A stretch of 64,000 nucleotides of DNA from Kiloniellaceae bacterium. GTDB taxonomy: Bacteria; Pseudomonadota; Alphaproteobacteria; Kiloniellales; J153. The notes under the pieces are model-generated. The model was not told the origin of the DNA and did no database searches. It saw nothing but the letters and a program-made list of their open reading frames with translations. The translations under genes were made by a program, and so were the position numbers. Shown piece after piece: positions 27,197 through 36,282 of this stretch. The stretch is from contig JAJFGN010000039.1 in NCBI GenBank assembly GCA_021776115.1, forward strand, positions 1 through 64,000, written 5' to 3'. The first letter of the stretch is position 1, and each line of letters begins with the position of its first letter.

Positions 27197-28620
27197 GGCG
27201 CGCCGCCTGTCTTGCGCTCGGCCCAAAGGGACTGAAACGTCCTGCCTTGGGGGGCGGGGAAATCGCGATGCCGGGTCCAGCCACCGGCGAAGGGCAGCCA
27301 AGCGAAGCGCCCCTTGCGCCGCCCAAGCGCGCCCAGCACCCGCATCTCCAAGCCAAGCAACCAGTGATAAAGCGCCGGACGGCGCGCCAGAAAGGCCCAG
27401 GCCGCAAGGCCATAGCGCACCGGCGCCGGCGTCAGGTGACGTTCGAATTCGCGCTCGCGCCAATGCCGCATGAGCTTGGGCAGGGGGATGCGCATGGGGC
27501 ACACGCTTTCGCACCGCCCGCAAAAGGTCGAGGCATTGGGCAGGGCCCCCGCTTCTTCCACACCGAGGAGGCCGGGAGTCAAAACAGCGCCGATGGGTCC
27601 GGGATAGACCCAGCCGTAGGCGTGGCCGCCGATGGCGTGATAGACCGGGCAATGGTTCATGCAGGCGCCGCAACGGATGCAGCGCAGGACCTCGCGAAAC
27701 TCGCCGCCCAGCATCCGGGAGCGCCCGTTATCGAGCAGGATGACGTGGTATTCCTCGGGCCCGTCCGGGTCCTCCGGCCGCTTGGGGCCGCTGGACACGG
27801 TGGTGTAGGTCGTGAATTCCTGACCCGTCGCGGAGCGTGCGAGAACGCGTAGTATCGTACTTAAATCGTATAAGTTCGGTATGACTTTTTCCAGGCTGGC
27901 CACAACAATATGTACCTTGGGTATAACCTGGGTCAGATCGCCGTTGCCCTCGTTGGTGACGATGACCGAGGAGCCGGTTTCCGCGATCAGGAAATTGGCG
28001 CCGGTGATCCCGACGTCCGCGGCAAGGAAGCGCGAGCGTAAGACCTGACGCGCCTCGTCGACCAGATGGCGCGGCTCCGACAAGGGGCGGTCTTTAGGAA
28101 ACTGCGGGTGCGCCTTTCGAAAATCGGCCTCGATCGCATCCTTGGTCAGATGCACCGCCGGCGCGATGATGTGGCTGGGCGGCTCGTGGCGCAGCTGAAT
28201 TATGTATTCGCCCAGGTCGGTCTCAACCGGGGTGATGCCGTTGGCCTCCAGATAATCGTTGAGCGCGATCTCTTCCGAGATCATGGACTTGCCCTTGGTG
28301 ACCGTCTTGGCGCCGGCGCGCCGGCAAATTTCCAGGACCGCCGCGCGGGCGTCTTCCGCCGTCGCGCACCAATGTACGTGCCCACCTCCGGCCTGTACGT
28401 TTTCCGCATAGCGTTCGAGATAAAGGTCGAGGTGATCGAGCGTATGGTTCTTGATATCGCGCGCGGCATCGCGCAGGGCTTCGAACTCGGGCAGGCGCGC
28501 GGCGGCGGCGGCGCGTTTGGTGATAAAGCCCGTCTTGATGTTATCCAGGGCGCGCCTGAGCTGCGGATCGGCGAGCGCGGCCTTGGCGTTGTCCTTGAAG
28601 GAATGAGCTATCGAGCGCAT
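27193..28620 (-). CDS. lutB: Iron-sulfur lactate utilization protein LutB
   Basis: A 475-residue central subunit of LutABC. The N-terminal LUD domain (about 65-300) includes KTVTKGKSMISEEIALNDYL and ANFLIAETGSSVIVTNEGNG. A two-cluster 4Fe-4S ferredoxin module follows at about 310-395: CIRCGACMNHCPVYHAIGGH and FCGRCESVCPMRIPLPKLMR. The C-terminal DUF3390-type tail ends the protein. The gene overlaps lutC by ATGA and starts 6 bases after lutA, so the three subunits are made from one transcript. No separate L-lactate permease is in the window. Confidence 0.95.
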   Translation of the reverse strand: MRSIAHSFKDNAKAALADPQLRRALDNIKTGFITKRAAAAARLPEFEALRDAARDIKNHTLDHLDLYLERYAENVQAGGGHVHWCATAEDARAAVLEICRRAGAKTVTKGKSMISEEIALNDYLEANGITPVETDLGEYIIQLRHEPPSHIIAPAVHLTKDAIEADFRKAHPQFPKDRPLSEPRHLVDEARQVLRSRFLAADVGITGANFLIAETGSSVIVTNEGNGDLTQVIPKVHIVVASLEKVIPNLYDLSTILRVLARSATGQEFTTYTTVSSGPKRPEDPDGPEEYHVILLDNGRSRMLGGEFREVLRCIRCGACMNHCPVYHAIGGHAYGWVYPGPIGAVLTPGLLGVEEAGALPNASTFCGRCESVCPMRIPLPKLMRHWREREFERHLTPAPVRYGLAAWAFLARRPALYHWLLGLEMRVLGALGRRKGRFAWLPFAGGWTRHRDFPAPQGRTFQSLWAERKTGGAP

Positions 28621-28626
28621 GGATTT

Positions 28627-29421
28627 TTAGTCCTTGGCCGCTTCGCCGATGGCGGGATCGTCGGTCATTTCGGCCAGAACCTCGGCGACGTGGCGCGCCT
28701 CGACCGGCACGCCCGTGCGTTTCAGTTTCCCCGCCATGTTCAGGAGGCATCCAAGATCGCCGGCCAGAAGCGTACGGGCGCCGCTTTTGGCGATACCATC
28801 GATCTTATCGCTGACCATGGTGTTGGAAATATCTGAAAATTTGACGCAGAAAGTGCCGCCGAAACCGCAACAGACGTCGGAATCGCGCATCTCGTTCAGG
28901 GTCAAGCCCCGCACGCTGGCCAGCAGTTGGCGCGGTTGCTCCCGGACGCCGAGTTCGCGCAATCCCGAACAGCCGTCGTGATAAGTGACCGTGCCCTCGA
29001 AACGCGCCGCGAGCGCGCTCACGCCGCGCACGTCGGTCAGGAAAGACGTAAGCTCGTACGTTCGCGCCGCCACGTGTTGCGCGCGCGCCGACCAGGCCGG
29101 ATCCTCGGCCAGCAAGGCGGGATAGTGCTCGCGGATCATGGCCGCGCAAGAGCCAGAGGGCGCGACCACGTAATCGAAGCCCTCGAAGGCCTCGATCGTC
29201 TGGCGCGCCAGGGCCTGGGAATCCGCCCGGTCGCCCGAGTTATAGGCCGGCTGGCCGCAGCAGGTCTGGGCGCGCGGGACCTCGACCGCGCAGCCGGCAT
29301 CCTCGAGCAACTTGACCGCGGCAAAGCCCACGCTGGGACGCATCGCATCGACCAGGCAAGTCACGAACAGCCCCACGCGCGCGGGCGCGTAGGCGGATTC
29401 TAGTGGTGAATCTTGCGGCAC
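28627..29421 (-). CDS. lutA: CCG-domain lactate utilization protein LutA
   Basis: A 264-residue protein of two CCG (cysteine-rich) domains, as in GlpC and heterodisulfide reductase subunit B. VGLFVTCLVDAMRPSVGFAA starts the first, which ends AQTCCGQPAYNSGDRADSQA. The second ends DSDVCCGFGGTFCVKFSDIS. The paired cysteines ligate an unusual Fe-S centre. The start is a GTG at 29421. First gene of lutABC-smr-HTH. The stretch 29422-29513 to mltA must hold its promoter, but none is clear. Confidence 0.95.
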   Translation of the reverse strand: MPQDSPLESAYAPARVGLFVTCLVDAMRPSVGFAAVKLLEDAGCAVEVPRAQTCCGQPAYNSGDRADSQALARQTIEAFEGFDYVVAPSGSCAAMIREHYPALLAEDPAWSARAQHVAARTYELTSFLTDVRGVSALAARFEGTVTYHDGCSGLRELGVREQPRQLLASVRGLTLNEMRDSDVCCGFGGTFCVKFSDISNTMVSDKIDGIAKSGARTLLAGDLGCLLNMAGKLKRTGVPVEARHVAEVLAEMTDDPAIGEAAKD

Positions 29422-29513
29422 CTCGGGTGGGTATCCTTACACCAAGACTTTGTTGAAAACTCTTTGAACGATAATGCAGGCCGCCCGGCAAATGGCAAGC
29501 CGGGGCGAATTCG

Positions 29514-30734
29514 TCAACTGCTTGCCTGGCGCCGCTCGGCCACGCTTCTGGGGACCAGGATGTAGAAACGCCCGCGCTGTTTCATGCCGCCGGCGAAATC
29601 CAGGGCTTTCTCGCCCGTGCCCCAGAAAAAATCGGCCCGCAAGGGGCCCTTGATCGCGGCCCCGGTGTCCTGGGCCACCATGAGGCGGCGCAACGGCCGC
29701 GTCTCGCCCGGCCAGGTCGTGTCGAGGAACACGGGCATGCCGTAGGGCACGAAGTGCGGATCGACGGCGATCGAGCGGCCGGCGGTCAGCGCCACGCCCT
29801 GCGCTCCGATCGGGCCGTCGCCATCGATCCAGCGAAAAAAGATGAACCGCGCGTTGCGTTCCATGAATTCGCGGCCCTCGACCGGATTGGCCCGCAGCCA
29901 ATCCCGGATACCTTGCATCGACGCTTGGCTGCGCGGGATCTTGCCCGCGTCCAGCAACAAGCGTCCGATTCCCGTGAAATCGCGCCCGTTGGACATGGCA
30001 TAGCCCACGCGCCGTTCGCTGCCGTCGGGGAAGCGCACCTTGCCGGAACCCTGAATCTGCAAGAAGAAAACGTCGACCGGATCGTCAGCCCAAAGAAGCT
30101 CCAGACCGCGCCCGGCAAGCAGGCCGGCCTCGATATCGCGTCGGGAGGGGTAAGGCTTTAGCCGTCCTCCGGCGACCTGGCCGACAATGTTCCGGCCCTT
30201 CAGATCGGGGGTGAAATCACCTAAATTGACGGTGACCAGGTCGTCGGGCCGAGCAAAGATGGGCGCCATGAACTCGCCGCCAGGAAAAAGGGCGCCATTT
30301 AGTTCGGCCTCGTAGTATCCCGTGACGAGCCCGGTCTCGCCCTCGGGGGTCCGCATCTGAAACGGCACGAACCAGGTTTCGACCAAACCGCGCGCCACGC
30401 TTGAATCGGCGCCCGCCGTCTCGGCGAGCGCGGCACAGGGCGCGCGCCAGTCCGCGACCGTGCCGCCGACCCAAGTGCCGGAGGCGCCCACGGTTTGCGC
30501 GTCAGACTTACCCTCCAATCGCGCGCAAGACCGTGCGAGAGCCGGCAACACGGCCCCCGCGTCATCCACCGACCAACCGGGCAAATTCGTGAATTCAACC
30601 TCAGTGAAACTGAGCGGCGCCGGTGGCGGCGCCTTTTTCTCGCAAGCGGCGAGGGCCACGACAGCAGCCAGCAAGACAAGGGCGCGGGGCACCGCACGCG
30701 GCCAAGAAAGCGGCTCGACGAGACAACAAGACAT
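29514..30734 (-). CDS. mltA: Membrane-bound lytic murein transglycosylase A
   Basis: Outer-membrane lipoprotein that cleaves peptidoglycan glycan strands. From the ATG at 30734 (GGGGA 7 bases ahead) the protein has 406 residues, with ALVLLAAVVALAAC ending in lipobox LAAC. The MltA barrel shows GLVTGYYEAELNGALFPGGE, VDVFFLQIQGSGKVRFPDGS, and the 3D-domain region SIAVDPHFVPYGMPVFLDTT with MVAQDTGAAIKGPLRADFFW. Located between the Tim44-like gene and lutA on the same strand. A longer upstream frame is Arg/Pro-rich and overlaps nothing useful. Confidence 0.95.
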   Translation of the reverse strand: MSCCLVEPLSWPRAVPRALVLLAAVVALAACEKKAPPPAPLSFTEVEFTNLPGWSVDDAGAVLPALARSCARLEGKSDAQTVGASGTWVGGTVADWRAPCAALAETAGADSSVARGLVETWFVPFQMRTPEGETGLVTGYYEAELNGALFPGGEFMAPIFARPDDLVTVNLGDFTPDLKGRNIVGQVAGGRLKPYPSRRDIEAGLLAGRGLELLWADDPVDVFFLQIQGSGKVRFPDGSERRVGYAMSNGRDFTGIGRLLLDAGKIPRSQASMQGIRDWLRANPVEGREFMERNARFIFFRWIDGDGPIGAQGVALTAGRSIAVDPHFVPYGMPVFLDTTWPGETRPLRRLMVAQDTGAAIKGPLRADFFWGTGEKALDFAGGMKQRGRFYILVPRSVAERRQASS

Positions 30735-30877
30735 GGCGCGATCCCCCATTCCCGGCACCTTCGGGTGTCCCGCGCCGGAATGCGATTCGACCGCGTCCCG
30801 GCGCAACGCTGGGCCGGTTATAGCGGATCGCCGCCCGGCGGTCTCGCGGTCTCTTTGTGGGGAAGCTGGTGGCCGGT

Positions 30878-31594
30878 CTAGCTCGGGCTTTGGGTTGCCA
30901 CCAAGGTCCAGTTGGGATCGCGGCTGCGGGTATTGCGCGCGAAGGTCCACAGATCGGTCACTGTCGTCATCTGATTCTGGTCGCCATCGACGGCCTCGCC
31001 ATCCTTGTCGGTCATGACGTTGATCTGCTCGGACACGAACTTGACGGTCACGAAGGCGGTGCGGCCCTGAAGCTCAGCCTCGACCAAGCTCACATCCTTG
31101 ATGCCCACCAAAGTGGTCTCCAATACATGACCGGCTTTCCGCCGTTCCTCTATGGCGCCGGCGAAGTCGTCGTAAACGTCATTCGCCAAGAGCGGCCGCA
31201 AAGCTCCGGTATCGCCCTCGCCGAAGGCCGCGATCACCATCTCGAAGGCGCTTTGCGCCCCCGATACAAACTGTTCTTGGTCGAAAGACTTGTCGGACAG
31301 CTTGATTTGCGTCAACCCGGCGTCCAAAGGTGTCGCCGGCTGCGCGCCAGGAGTCGCCTCGGCGGCCTCGTCTTGGCCCTCGTCGCTGGCCTGGTCGGCG
31401 CCGGGGCGCGTACGATCGGGCAAGGGTATGACCTTGTCGTCGGCCTCCTCTTTGTTCTTAGCGAGAGGATCGTAACGGGCAGCCGGCGGCTTTTCGTGCC
31501 CGGTGCGCTTACCCAGCACGTTGCGCAAGCGCAGCACGAAAAAGGCCGCAATCGCTGCGAAAAGAATTATGTCGAGGAACTGAAAATCGCCCAT
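30878..31594 (-). CDS. Tim44-like domain protein (TimA type)
   Basis: A 238-residue protein. An N-terminal membrane helix (FLDIILFAAIAAFFVLRLRN) and an acidic linker precede a Tim44 domain: SFDQEQFVSGAQSAFEMVIA, the LRPLLANDVYDDFAGAIEER block, and DLWTFARNTRSRDPNWTLVA. Alphaproteobacterial homologues are inner-membrane proteins related to the mitochondrial import factor Tim44; their bacterial role is not settled. Divergent from fxsA and upstream of mltA, a very widely kept order in this class. Confidence 0.94.
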   Translation of the reverse strand: MGDFQFLDIILFAAIAAFFVLRLRNVLGKRTGHEKPPAARYDPLAKNKEEADDKVIPLPDRTRPGADQASDEGQDEAAEATPGAQPATPLDAGLTQIKLSDKSFDQEQFVSGAQSAFEMVIAAFGEGDTGALRPLLANDVYDDFAGAIEERRKAGHVLETTLVGIKDVSLVEAELQGRTAFVTVKFVSEQINVMTDKDGEAVDGDQNQMTTVTDLWTFARNTRSRDPNWTLVATQSPS

Positions 31595-31811
31595 GAACTG
31601 TGCCTATGGCGCTATAAACCGGCCGCATCGGCCAGCGCGCGCTATCTACGTCTAGTCCTAACGCAGTATGGTTTAATCCGAGTTTATGGCCAGGGTAGGC
31701 CCAGGTCCACCGTCCCGGTTCCCCTCGCGCGAGCCGGATTCGATCATGCAGACCTTGTAGATGCGCGTCCTACTCCAACCTAAATAGGCAACCAAGGGGT
31801 AAAGAGCAAGC

Positions 31812-32318
31812 ATGGGTATCCTCCTCCTGGCCGCCTTTATTGGCGTACCGTTGCTGGAAATTGCCGTTTTCATCGAGGTCGGCGAGGCCATCGGCCTTTG
31901 GCCGACCTTGGCCACGGTCGTCTTGACCGCCCTGATTGGGACTTGGTGCTTGCGGGCCCAGGGCCTGGCAACATTGGCGCGCGCCCGGGCCCAGATCGAT
32001 CGAGGCGCCCTGCCGACGCGAGAGCTTTTCGATGGCGCTTGTCTTCTGATCGCCGGCGCCCTGCTTTTAACCCCCGGGTTTGTGACCGACACTGTCGGAT
32101 TCCTCCTGTTCCTGCCGGCCGTGCGCGATATTCTGCGCGGCGTATTGGCACGCCATGTCGAGGGCCGGATGGAAAGCCATATCTATGTCGACGGCCGGGA
32201 GGTCCATAAGCGCGGGCGCGCGGGCGCCACTATCGATGGCGAATTCGAGGAAGTCGCCGACCCGGACGATCGCCCCAATCCACCCTTGGGCGGCAGCGGG
32301 CCGGGAGCGCGGCCGTGA
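31812..32318 (+). CDS. fxsA: FxsA family inner-membrane protein
   Basis: A 168-residue protein with three hydrophobic segments: MGILLLAAFIGVPLLEIAVF, LWPTLATVVLTALIGTWCLR and ACLLIAGALLLTPGFVTDTV, the last the family signature (L-L-L-x-P-G-F-x-T-D). FxsA binds or affects phage F exclusion in E. coli; its normal role is unclear. A polar glycine-rich C-terminus follows. It overlaps the next gene by GTGA and is divergent from the Tim44-like gene; 217 bases separate the two, without an obvious site. Confidence 0.93.
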   Translation: MGILLLAAFIGVPLLEIAVFIEVGEAIGLWPTLATVVLTALIGTWCLRAQGLATLARARAQIDRGALPTRELFDGACLLIAGALLLTPGFVTDTVGFLLFLPAVRDILRGVLARHVEGRMESHIYVDGREVHKRGRAGATIDGEFEEVADPDDRPNPPLGGSGPGARP

Positions 32319-32833
32319 TTCTGGTCCGTCATGGCCAATCGGATTTCAACGTCGTCTATAACGTGACGCGCCAAGACCCTGGAATCGTCGACCCGGGCCT
32401 GACCGAGGAAGGCGTTCGCCAAGCCGAGACGGCGGCCGAAACCCTAGCGGGGCACGACCTGCGCCGGGTTCTGGCCAGCCCCTATACCCGCACCCTGCAC
32501 ACAGCAGACATCATCGCCAAGGCCCTGGGCCTGCCGGTCGCGATCGAGCCGATAGTGCGCGAACGCTGTTACTTCACCTGCGATATTGGATCGCCACGCT
32601 CCGATCTGATTGGCCGCTGGGGTCATTTCGAATTCGGCGACCTGCCGGAACGCTGGTGGCCGGAACCGGAGGAGACCGAAGAGGAACTCGGGGTGCGCTG
32701 CCGGAGATTTCGCGCCGACATGGCCGAAAGCGAGGATTGGCGCCATGTTTTGGTGGTCTCGCATTGGGGATTTATCCGCGGCCTGACCGGCGAGGCGGTG
32801 GCCAACGGCACGGTCCTGCCGTTTCAGCCCTGA
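32315..32833 (+). CDS. Histidine phosphatase family protein
   Basis: A 172-residue protein of the phosphoglycerate mutase-like superfamily. The GTG start overlaps the fxsA stop. The catalytic R-H-G motif is at the N-terminus (ILVRHGQSDFNVVYNVTRQD), with LASPYTRTLHTADIIAKALG, and the second catalytic His in HVLVVSHWGFIRGLTGEAVA. Key residues are intact, so it should be an active phosphatase; the substrate is unknown. Located between fxsA and secB. Confidence 0.9.
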   Translation: MILVRHGQSDFNVVYNVTRQDPGIVDPGLTEEGVRQAETAAETLAGHDLRRVLASPYTRTLHTADIIAKALGLPVAIEPIVRERCYFTCDIGSPRSDLIGRWGHFEFGDLPERWWPEPEETEEELGVRCRRFRADMAESEDWRHVLVVSHWGFIRGLTGEAVANGTVLPFQP

Positions 32834-32940
32834 TACCAAGTCCAGCCCGGTCAGTTGTTCCGGCTCGGTATCCGTGTTAGCCAAACCGCCCATATGAACT
32901 GAAGGCATCCCGATGCGGACGCCGGACGCAGGAGCCCTTC

Positions 32941-33432
32941 ATGGCCGCGCTGAGCAACGATTCACCGTTTCAAATCCAATCCCAATACATCAAGGACCTG
33001 TCGTTCGAGAACCCGAACGCACCGGAAGTCTATGTCGCGCTTTCGCAGTCTCAGCCCGAGGTCAACGTCAACATCGACGTCGGTTCGCGGCATCTAAGCG
33101 AGCGCACCTTCGAGGTGGTGCTCAATATTCGTGTCGGCGCGAATGTGGACGGCAAAACGGCATTCTTGGTCGATCTGCACTACGCGGTGCTGATTAACGT
33201 GCACCAGAACTTCCCCGAGGCTGAGATTGAGCCCTTGCTGCTCAAGGAAGGCCCGCGCTTCATCTTTCCTTTCGCGCGCAGCGTTGTGGCCGACGTCACT
33301 CGAGAAGGCGGTTTTCCGCCGCTGGCCATAAATCCGATCGACTTCGACCGCTTCTACGATCGCAACAAGCAGGCCAACGGCCGGGACGAAATTAGCGGCG
33401 AAAGCCCCCCGACCCCGGCCACCGAAAGCTGA
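32941..33432 (+). CDS. secB: Protein-export chaperone SecB
   Basis: Tetrameric cytosolic chaperone that keeps preproteins unfolded and hands them to SecA. The 163 residues include FQIQSQYIKDLSFENPNAPE, RTFEVVLNIRVGANVDGKTA, VHQNFPEAEIEPLLLKEGPR and the terminal FPFARSVVADVTREGGFPPL followed by the N-P-I-D-F motif. A polar tail of about 20 residues ends the protein. Convergent with dnaQ, with 9 bases between. Confidence 0.97.
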   Translation: MAALSNDSPFQIQSQYIKDLSFENPNAPEVYVALSQSQPEVNVNIDVGSRHLSERTFEVVLNIRVGANVDGKTAFLVDLHYAVLINVHQNFPEAEIEPLLLKEGPRFIFPFARSVVADVTREGGFPPLAINPIDFDRFYDRNKQANGRDEISGESPPTPATES

Positions 33433-33441
33433 CCGCGACGC

Positions 33442-34137
33442 TTAGCGCCGCCAGATCGGATCCTTGATCGTTGCAAGCAGCGCCTCGTGCGCGCCGCGTT
33501 CCGCCTCGCTCGGCGCGTGCGGCCGCGCTGGGCGCAGGGGCCGGACGCCGTCGCGCCCTTCGGCGGGAAGACTGCCCGCCACGCTCGCCAAATTGAAGCC
33601 CGGTTGCCGGCCGCCGCGCAGTTCCAGGTAAACTTCGGCCAGGAGCTGACAATCGAGAAGCGCGCCGTGAAAGTTGCGCGCGGAGGTATCGATCTCGAAG
33701 CGCCGGCACAAAGCATCCAAGCTGGCCTGCGCGCCGGGAAACCGGCGGCGCGCTAGGGCCACCGTATCGATCGCGCGCGCGGGATCGAGCGCCGGACGCC
33801 CAATCCGCGTCAGTTCCGCGTTCAAAAACTTCAGATCGAAGCGCGCGTTGTGGATGACCAAGGGGTCATCCCCGATAAAATCCAGGAATTCGTCCGCGAC
33901 CTCGGCGAAGCGTGGGTGCGCGGCCAGGAACTCGCCGGTCAAACCGTGCACGGCCTCGGCCTCGGCCGGCATCTCGCGTTCCGGGTTCAAATACCGCCGG
34001 AAGTGCTCGCCGGTTGGCACGAAACCGACGATTTCCAGGCAGCCGATCTCCACGATCCGGTGGCCGGCTTCCGGGTCCAGCCCAGTTGTTTCGGTGTCCA
34101 GCACGATTTCCCGTGTCGCGGGCACGGCGGTGGTCAT
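33442..34137 (-). CDS. dnaQ: DNA polymerase III epsilon subunit (proofreading exonuclease)
   Basis: DnaQ-type 3'-5' exonuclease. The 231-residue protein has Exo I EIVLDTETTGLDPEAGHRIV (Asp14, Glu16), Exo II PLVIHNARFDLKFLNAEL, and Exo III-epsilon ARNFHGALLDCQLLAEVYLE with the catalytic His and Asp. The C-terminal ~60 residues, the alpha-binding tail, are Arg/Pro-rich. Last gene of DUF299-maf-aroE-coaE-dnaQ; its ATG overlaps the coaE stop. Same order as the origin-left operon of Caulobacter. Confidence 0.96.
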   Translation of the reverse strand: MTTAVPATREIVLDTETTGLDPEAGHRIVEIGCLEIVGFVPTGEHFRRYLNPEREMPAEAEAVHGLTGEFLAAHPRFAEVADEFLDFIGDDPLVIHNARFDLKFLNAELTRIGRPALDPARAIDTVALARRRFPGAQASLDALCRRFEIDTSARNFHGALLDCQLLAEVYLELRGGRQPGFNLASVAGSLPAEGRDGVRPLRPARPHAPSEAERGAHEALLATIKDPIWRR

Positions 34138-34781
34138 GATCGTTCTCCAGGGCAGCGGATGGCGTGACGTCGACGCAAGACGGCCAGTGCCGAGGCAATC
34201 TGCCGCAAGGCATGGCGCCGACTCAAGCCGGTGTCGATGACGAAGTCGGCGCGCGCGCGTTTTTGCTTATCCGGCATCTGCCGCGCCGAGATCGCCACCA
34301 GGCGCGCCGCCGTCATGCCGGGGCGGGCAAGGACGCGCGGGTGCTGCACGAAGCGTGGCGCGCTAACGACCATGACCGCGTCGCATTGGGCGTCGCCCCC
34401 GGTTTCGTACAACAAAGGTATATCCAAGACCGCGATCGCCAAGCCGCTGCGCGCGGCGCGGCGCAGGAAAGCGCGCGCCGAGCGGCGCACCAAAGGGTGC
34501 AGGATCGCTTCCAGCCGCCGCAGCGCCGCGGCGTCGTGGAAGACCCGCGCGCCGAGCAACTTGCGATCGACCGCGCCGTCCTCTGTCACGCCGGGGAACG
34601 CGGCTTCGACCGCCCGAACCGCCGCGCCGCCGCGCGTCATCAGGCCGTGCACCGACGCATCGGCGTCGTGAACCGGAACGCCTAATCGCCGAAGCGCTCG
34701 CGCCACGGTCGACTTCCCCATCCCGATCGAGCCGGTCAGGCCAAGTACGATCGGCCGGTTGCGATGCTTGCGCCGCCGCAC
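34134..34781 (-). CDS. coaE: Dephospho-CoA kinase
   Basis: Final step of coenzyme A synthesis. Walker A is in PIVLGLTGSIGMGKSTVARA. Also VPVHDADASVHGLMTRGGAA (the D-A-D motif), HPLVRRSARAFLRRAARS and AVLDIPLLYETGGDAQCDAV. The start is uncertain: GTG at 34781 gives 215 residues; a TTG at 34793 overlapping the aroE stop as TTGA gives 219. There is no ATG. The N-terminus RRRKHRNRP is unusually basic. The stop overlaps dnaQ by ATGA. Confidence 0.93.
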   Translation of the reverse strand: MRRRKHRNRPIVLGLTGSIGMGKSTVARALRRLGVPVHDADASVHGLMTRGGAAVRAVEAAFPGVTEDGAVDRKLLGARVFHDAAALRRLEAILHPLVRRSARAFLRRAARSGLAIAVLDIPLLYETGGDAQCDAVMVVSAPRFVQHPRVLARPGMTAARLVAISARQMPDKQKRARADFVIDTGLSRRHALRQIASALAVLRRRHAIRCPGERS

Positions 34782-34789
34782 GGCCTGGA

Positions 34790-35644
34790 TCAATCCCGGT
34801 TCAGGACAAAGGCGCGGAGCTCCGGCGTGACCTCGGGCGTCACACCGAACCAGGCCTCGAATCCGGGGCGCGCCTGATGCAGCAACATGCCCAGCCCATC
34901 CACGGCCGCGTGGCCGCGCGCGCGCGCGCGGCGTAAGAGGTCGGTTTCCAAGGGGGTATAAACGATATCCGTGACCAGTGCCGAGGTCGGCAAATCGTCC
35001 AAGGCCAGATCCAAGGCGCCGTGCCCAGCCATGCCCAGGCTGGTCGTGTTGACTAAAAGCCCGGCGCCCGACAAGGCGTTGGCGCGCGCGTCCCACGGGA
35101 CGCAGACCACGGCGCCCTTCATGTCTCCGACCCCTATGTCTTCAGCCAGCGCCTCGGCGCGCGCCGGTGTGCGATTACACAAGCGAACCTCCTGCGCCCC
35201 GGCATCGAGCAAGGAAACGATCACCGCCCGCGCCGCGCCGCCGGCGCCGAGAACAACGGCCGGCGCCGCGCTCGCACGCCAAGCGGGCGCGCCATCGCGT
35301 AAATTCTCGATGAAGCCGAAGGCGTCGCTATTGCGCCCTTCGATCCGTCCATCGCCGAAGACCAGGGTATTGACCGATCCGATGCGTTGAGCCGCCGCGT
35401 CGAGCGTGTCGCATAGGGCCAAGGCGGCTTCTTTGTGGGGGATCGTCAAGTTGGCGCCGCGAAAACCAAGCGCCGCCAGGGCACGCACCGCGCCTGGGAA
35501 GGCATCGGGCCGGACCGGCAGGGGCACATAGGCACCGTCGATGCCGTGCTTGTCGAGCCAATAGCCGTGCAGGCGGGGTGAAAGCGAATGCCCGACAGGC
35601 CAGCCCATGACGCCGGCGAGCTTGGCATGTCCGCTCAGAATCAT
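34790..35644 (-). CDS. aroE: Shikimate dehydrogenase (NADP+)
   Basis: Reduces 3-dehydroshikimate to shikimate in the aromatic amino-acid pathway. From the ATG at 35644 it has 284 residues: [20 protein letters not shown] (the S-x-S substrate motif), [20 protein letters not shown] with the catalytic Lys, [20 protein letters not shown] with the catalytic Asp, and the NADP loop [20 protein letters not shown] followed by NRTPARAE. The ATG overlaps the maf stop. Confidence 0.97.
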   Translation of the reverse strand: MILSGHAKLAGVMGWPVGHSLSPRLHGYWLDKHGIDGAYVPLPVRPDAFPGAVRALAALGFRGANLTIPHKEAALALCDTLDAAAQRIGSVNTLVFGDGRIEGRNSDAFGFIENLRDGAPAWRASAAPAVVLGAGGAARAVIVSLLDAGAQEVRLCNRTPARAEALAEDIGVGDMKGAVVCVPWDARANALSGAGLLVNTTSLGMAGHGALDLALDDLPTSALVTDIVYTPLETDLLRRARARGHAAVDGLGMLLHQARPGFEAWFGVTPEVTPELRAFVLNRD

Positions 35645-36282
35645 TGCGGGATCACCCTGTGGCCGCGCAGAAAGCCGAGCAGCGGCAGCAACGGTAGGCC
35701 GAGGATGGTGAAATAGTCGCCCTCCACACGGCTGAAAAGCTGTGCGCCCAAGCCTTCCAAGCGATAGCCGCCGACCGAGCTCAAGACGGACTCGCCCGCC
35801 GCCTCCAGATAAGCCGCGATGAAGCTGTCGCTCAAGGGACGGATTTCCAGCTTCGCGACCGCGTTGTGATGCCACAGCCGAACGCCGTCGCGCAGAACGC
35901 ACACGGCGGCCATTAAGACATGACTCCGCCCGTTGAGAGCCTTGAGGTGTTGGGCCGCCGCGCCCAGGTCGGTGGGCTTGTCGAACCAGGTTCCCTCGCA
36001 ATCGAGAATCTGGTCGGCGCCGATCACGAGGGCCCCGGCATGGCGGCGCGCGACGTGGCGGGCCTTAAGCTCGGCGAGGGTTTCAGCCGCTTGCGCGGCG
36101 TCGGCACCTTCGCTACGTAGCGACGCTTTGATTTCAGCCTCGTCGATGTGCGCGGGATCTTGCACCGCGGGCACGCCAGCGTGTCGAAGAATATCGCAGC
36201 GCACGCGGCTGGCCGAGGCGAGAACAACCGGCCCTTGCGATCCCGCTAAGATCAAGCGATCAGCGCCGGGCGCGGTATTCAT
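35641..36282 (-). CDS. maf: Maf/YceF family nucleotide pyrophosphatase
   Basis: Hydrolyses non-canonical or methylated nucleoside triphosphates. The 213-residue protein has [20 protein letters not shown] (the S-x-S-x-R-R-like motif, here SASRVR), [20 protein letters not shown] (G-A-D-x-x-x), [20 protein letters not shown] and [20 protein letters not shown], where many Maf proteins have a D-K-A-G motif; the variant [11 protein letters not shown] suits the YceF-like branch. ATGA overlaps join it to both neighbours. Confidence 0.93.
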   Translation of the reverse strand: MNTAPGADRLILAGSQGPVVLASASRVRCDILRHAGVPAVQDPAHIDEAEIKASLRSEGADAAQAAETLAELKARHVARRHAGALVIGADQILDCEGTWFDKPTDLGAAAQHLKALNGRSHVLMAAVCVLRDGVRLWHHNAVAKLEIRPLSDSFIAAYLEAAGESVLSSVGGYRLEGLGAQLFSRVEGDYFTILGLPLLPLLGFLRGHRVIPQ

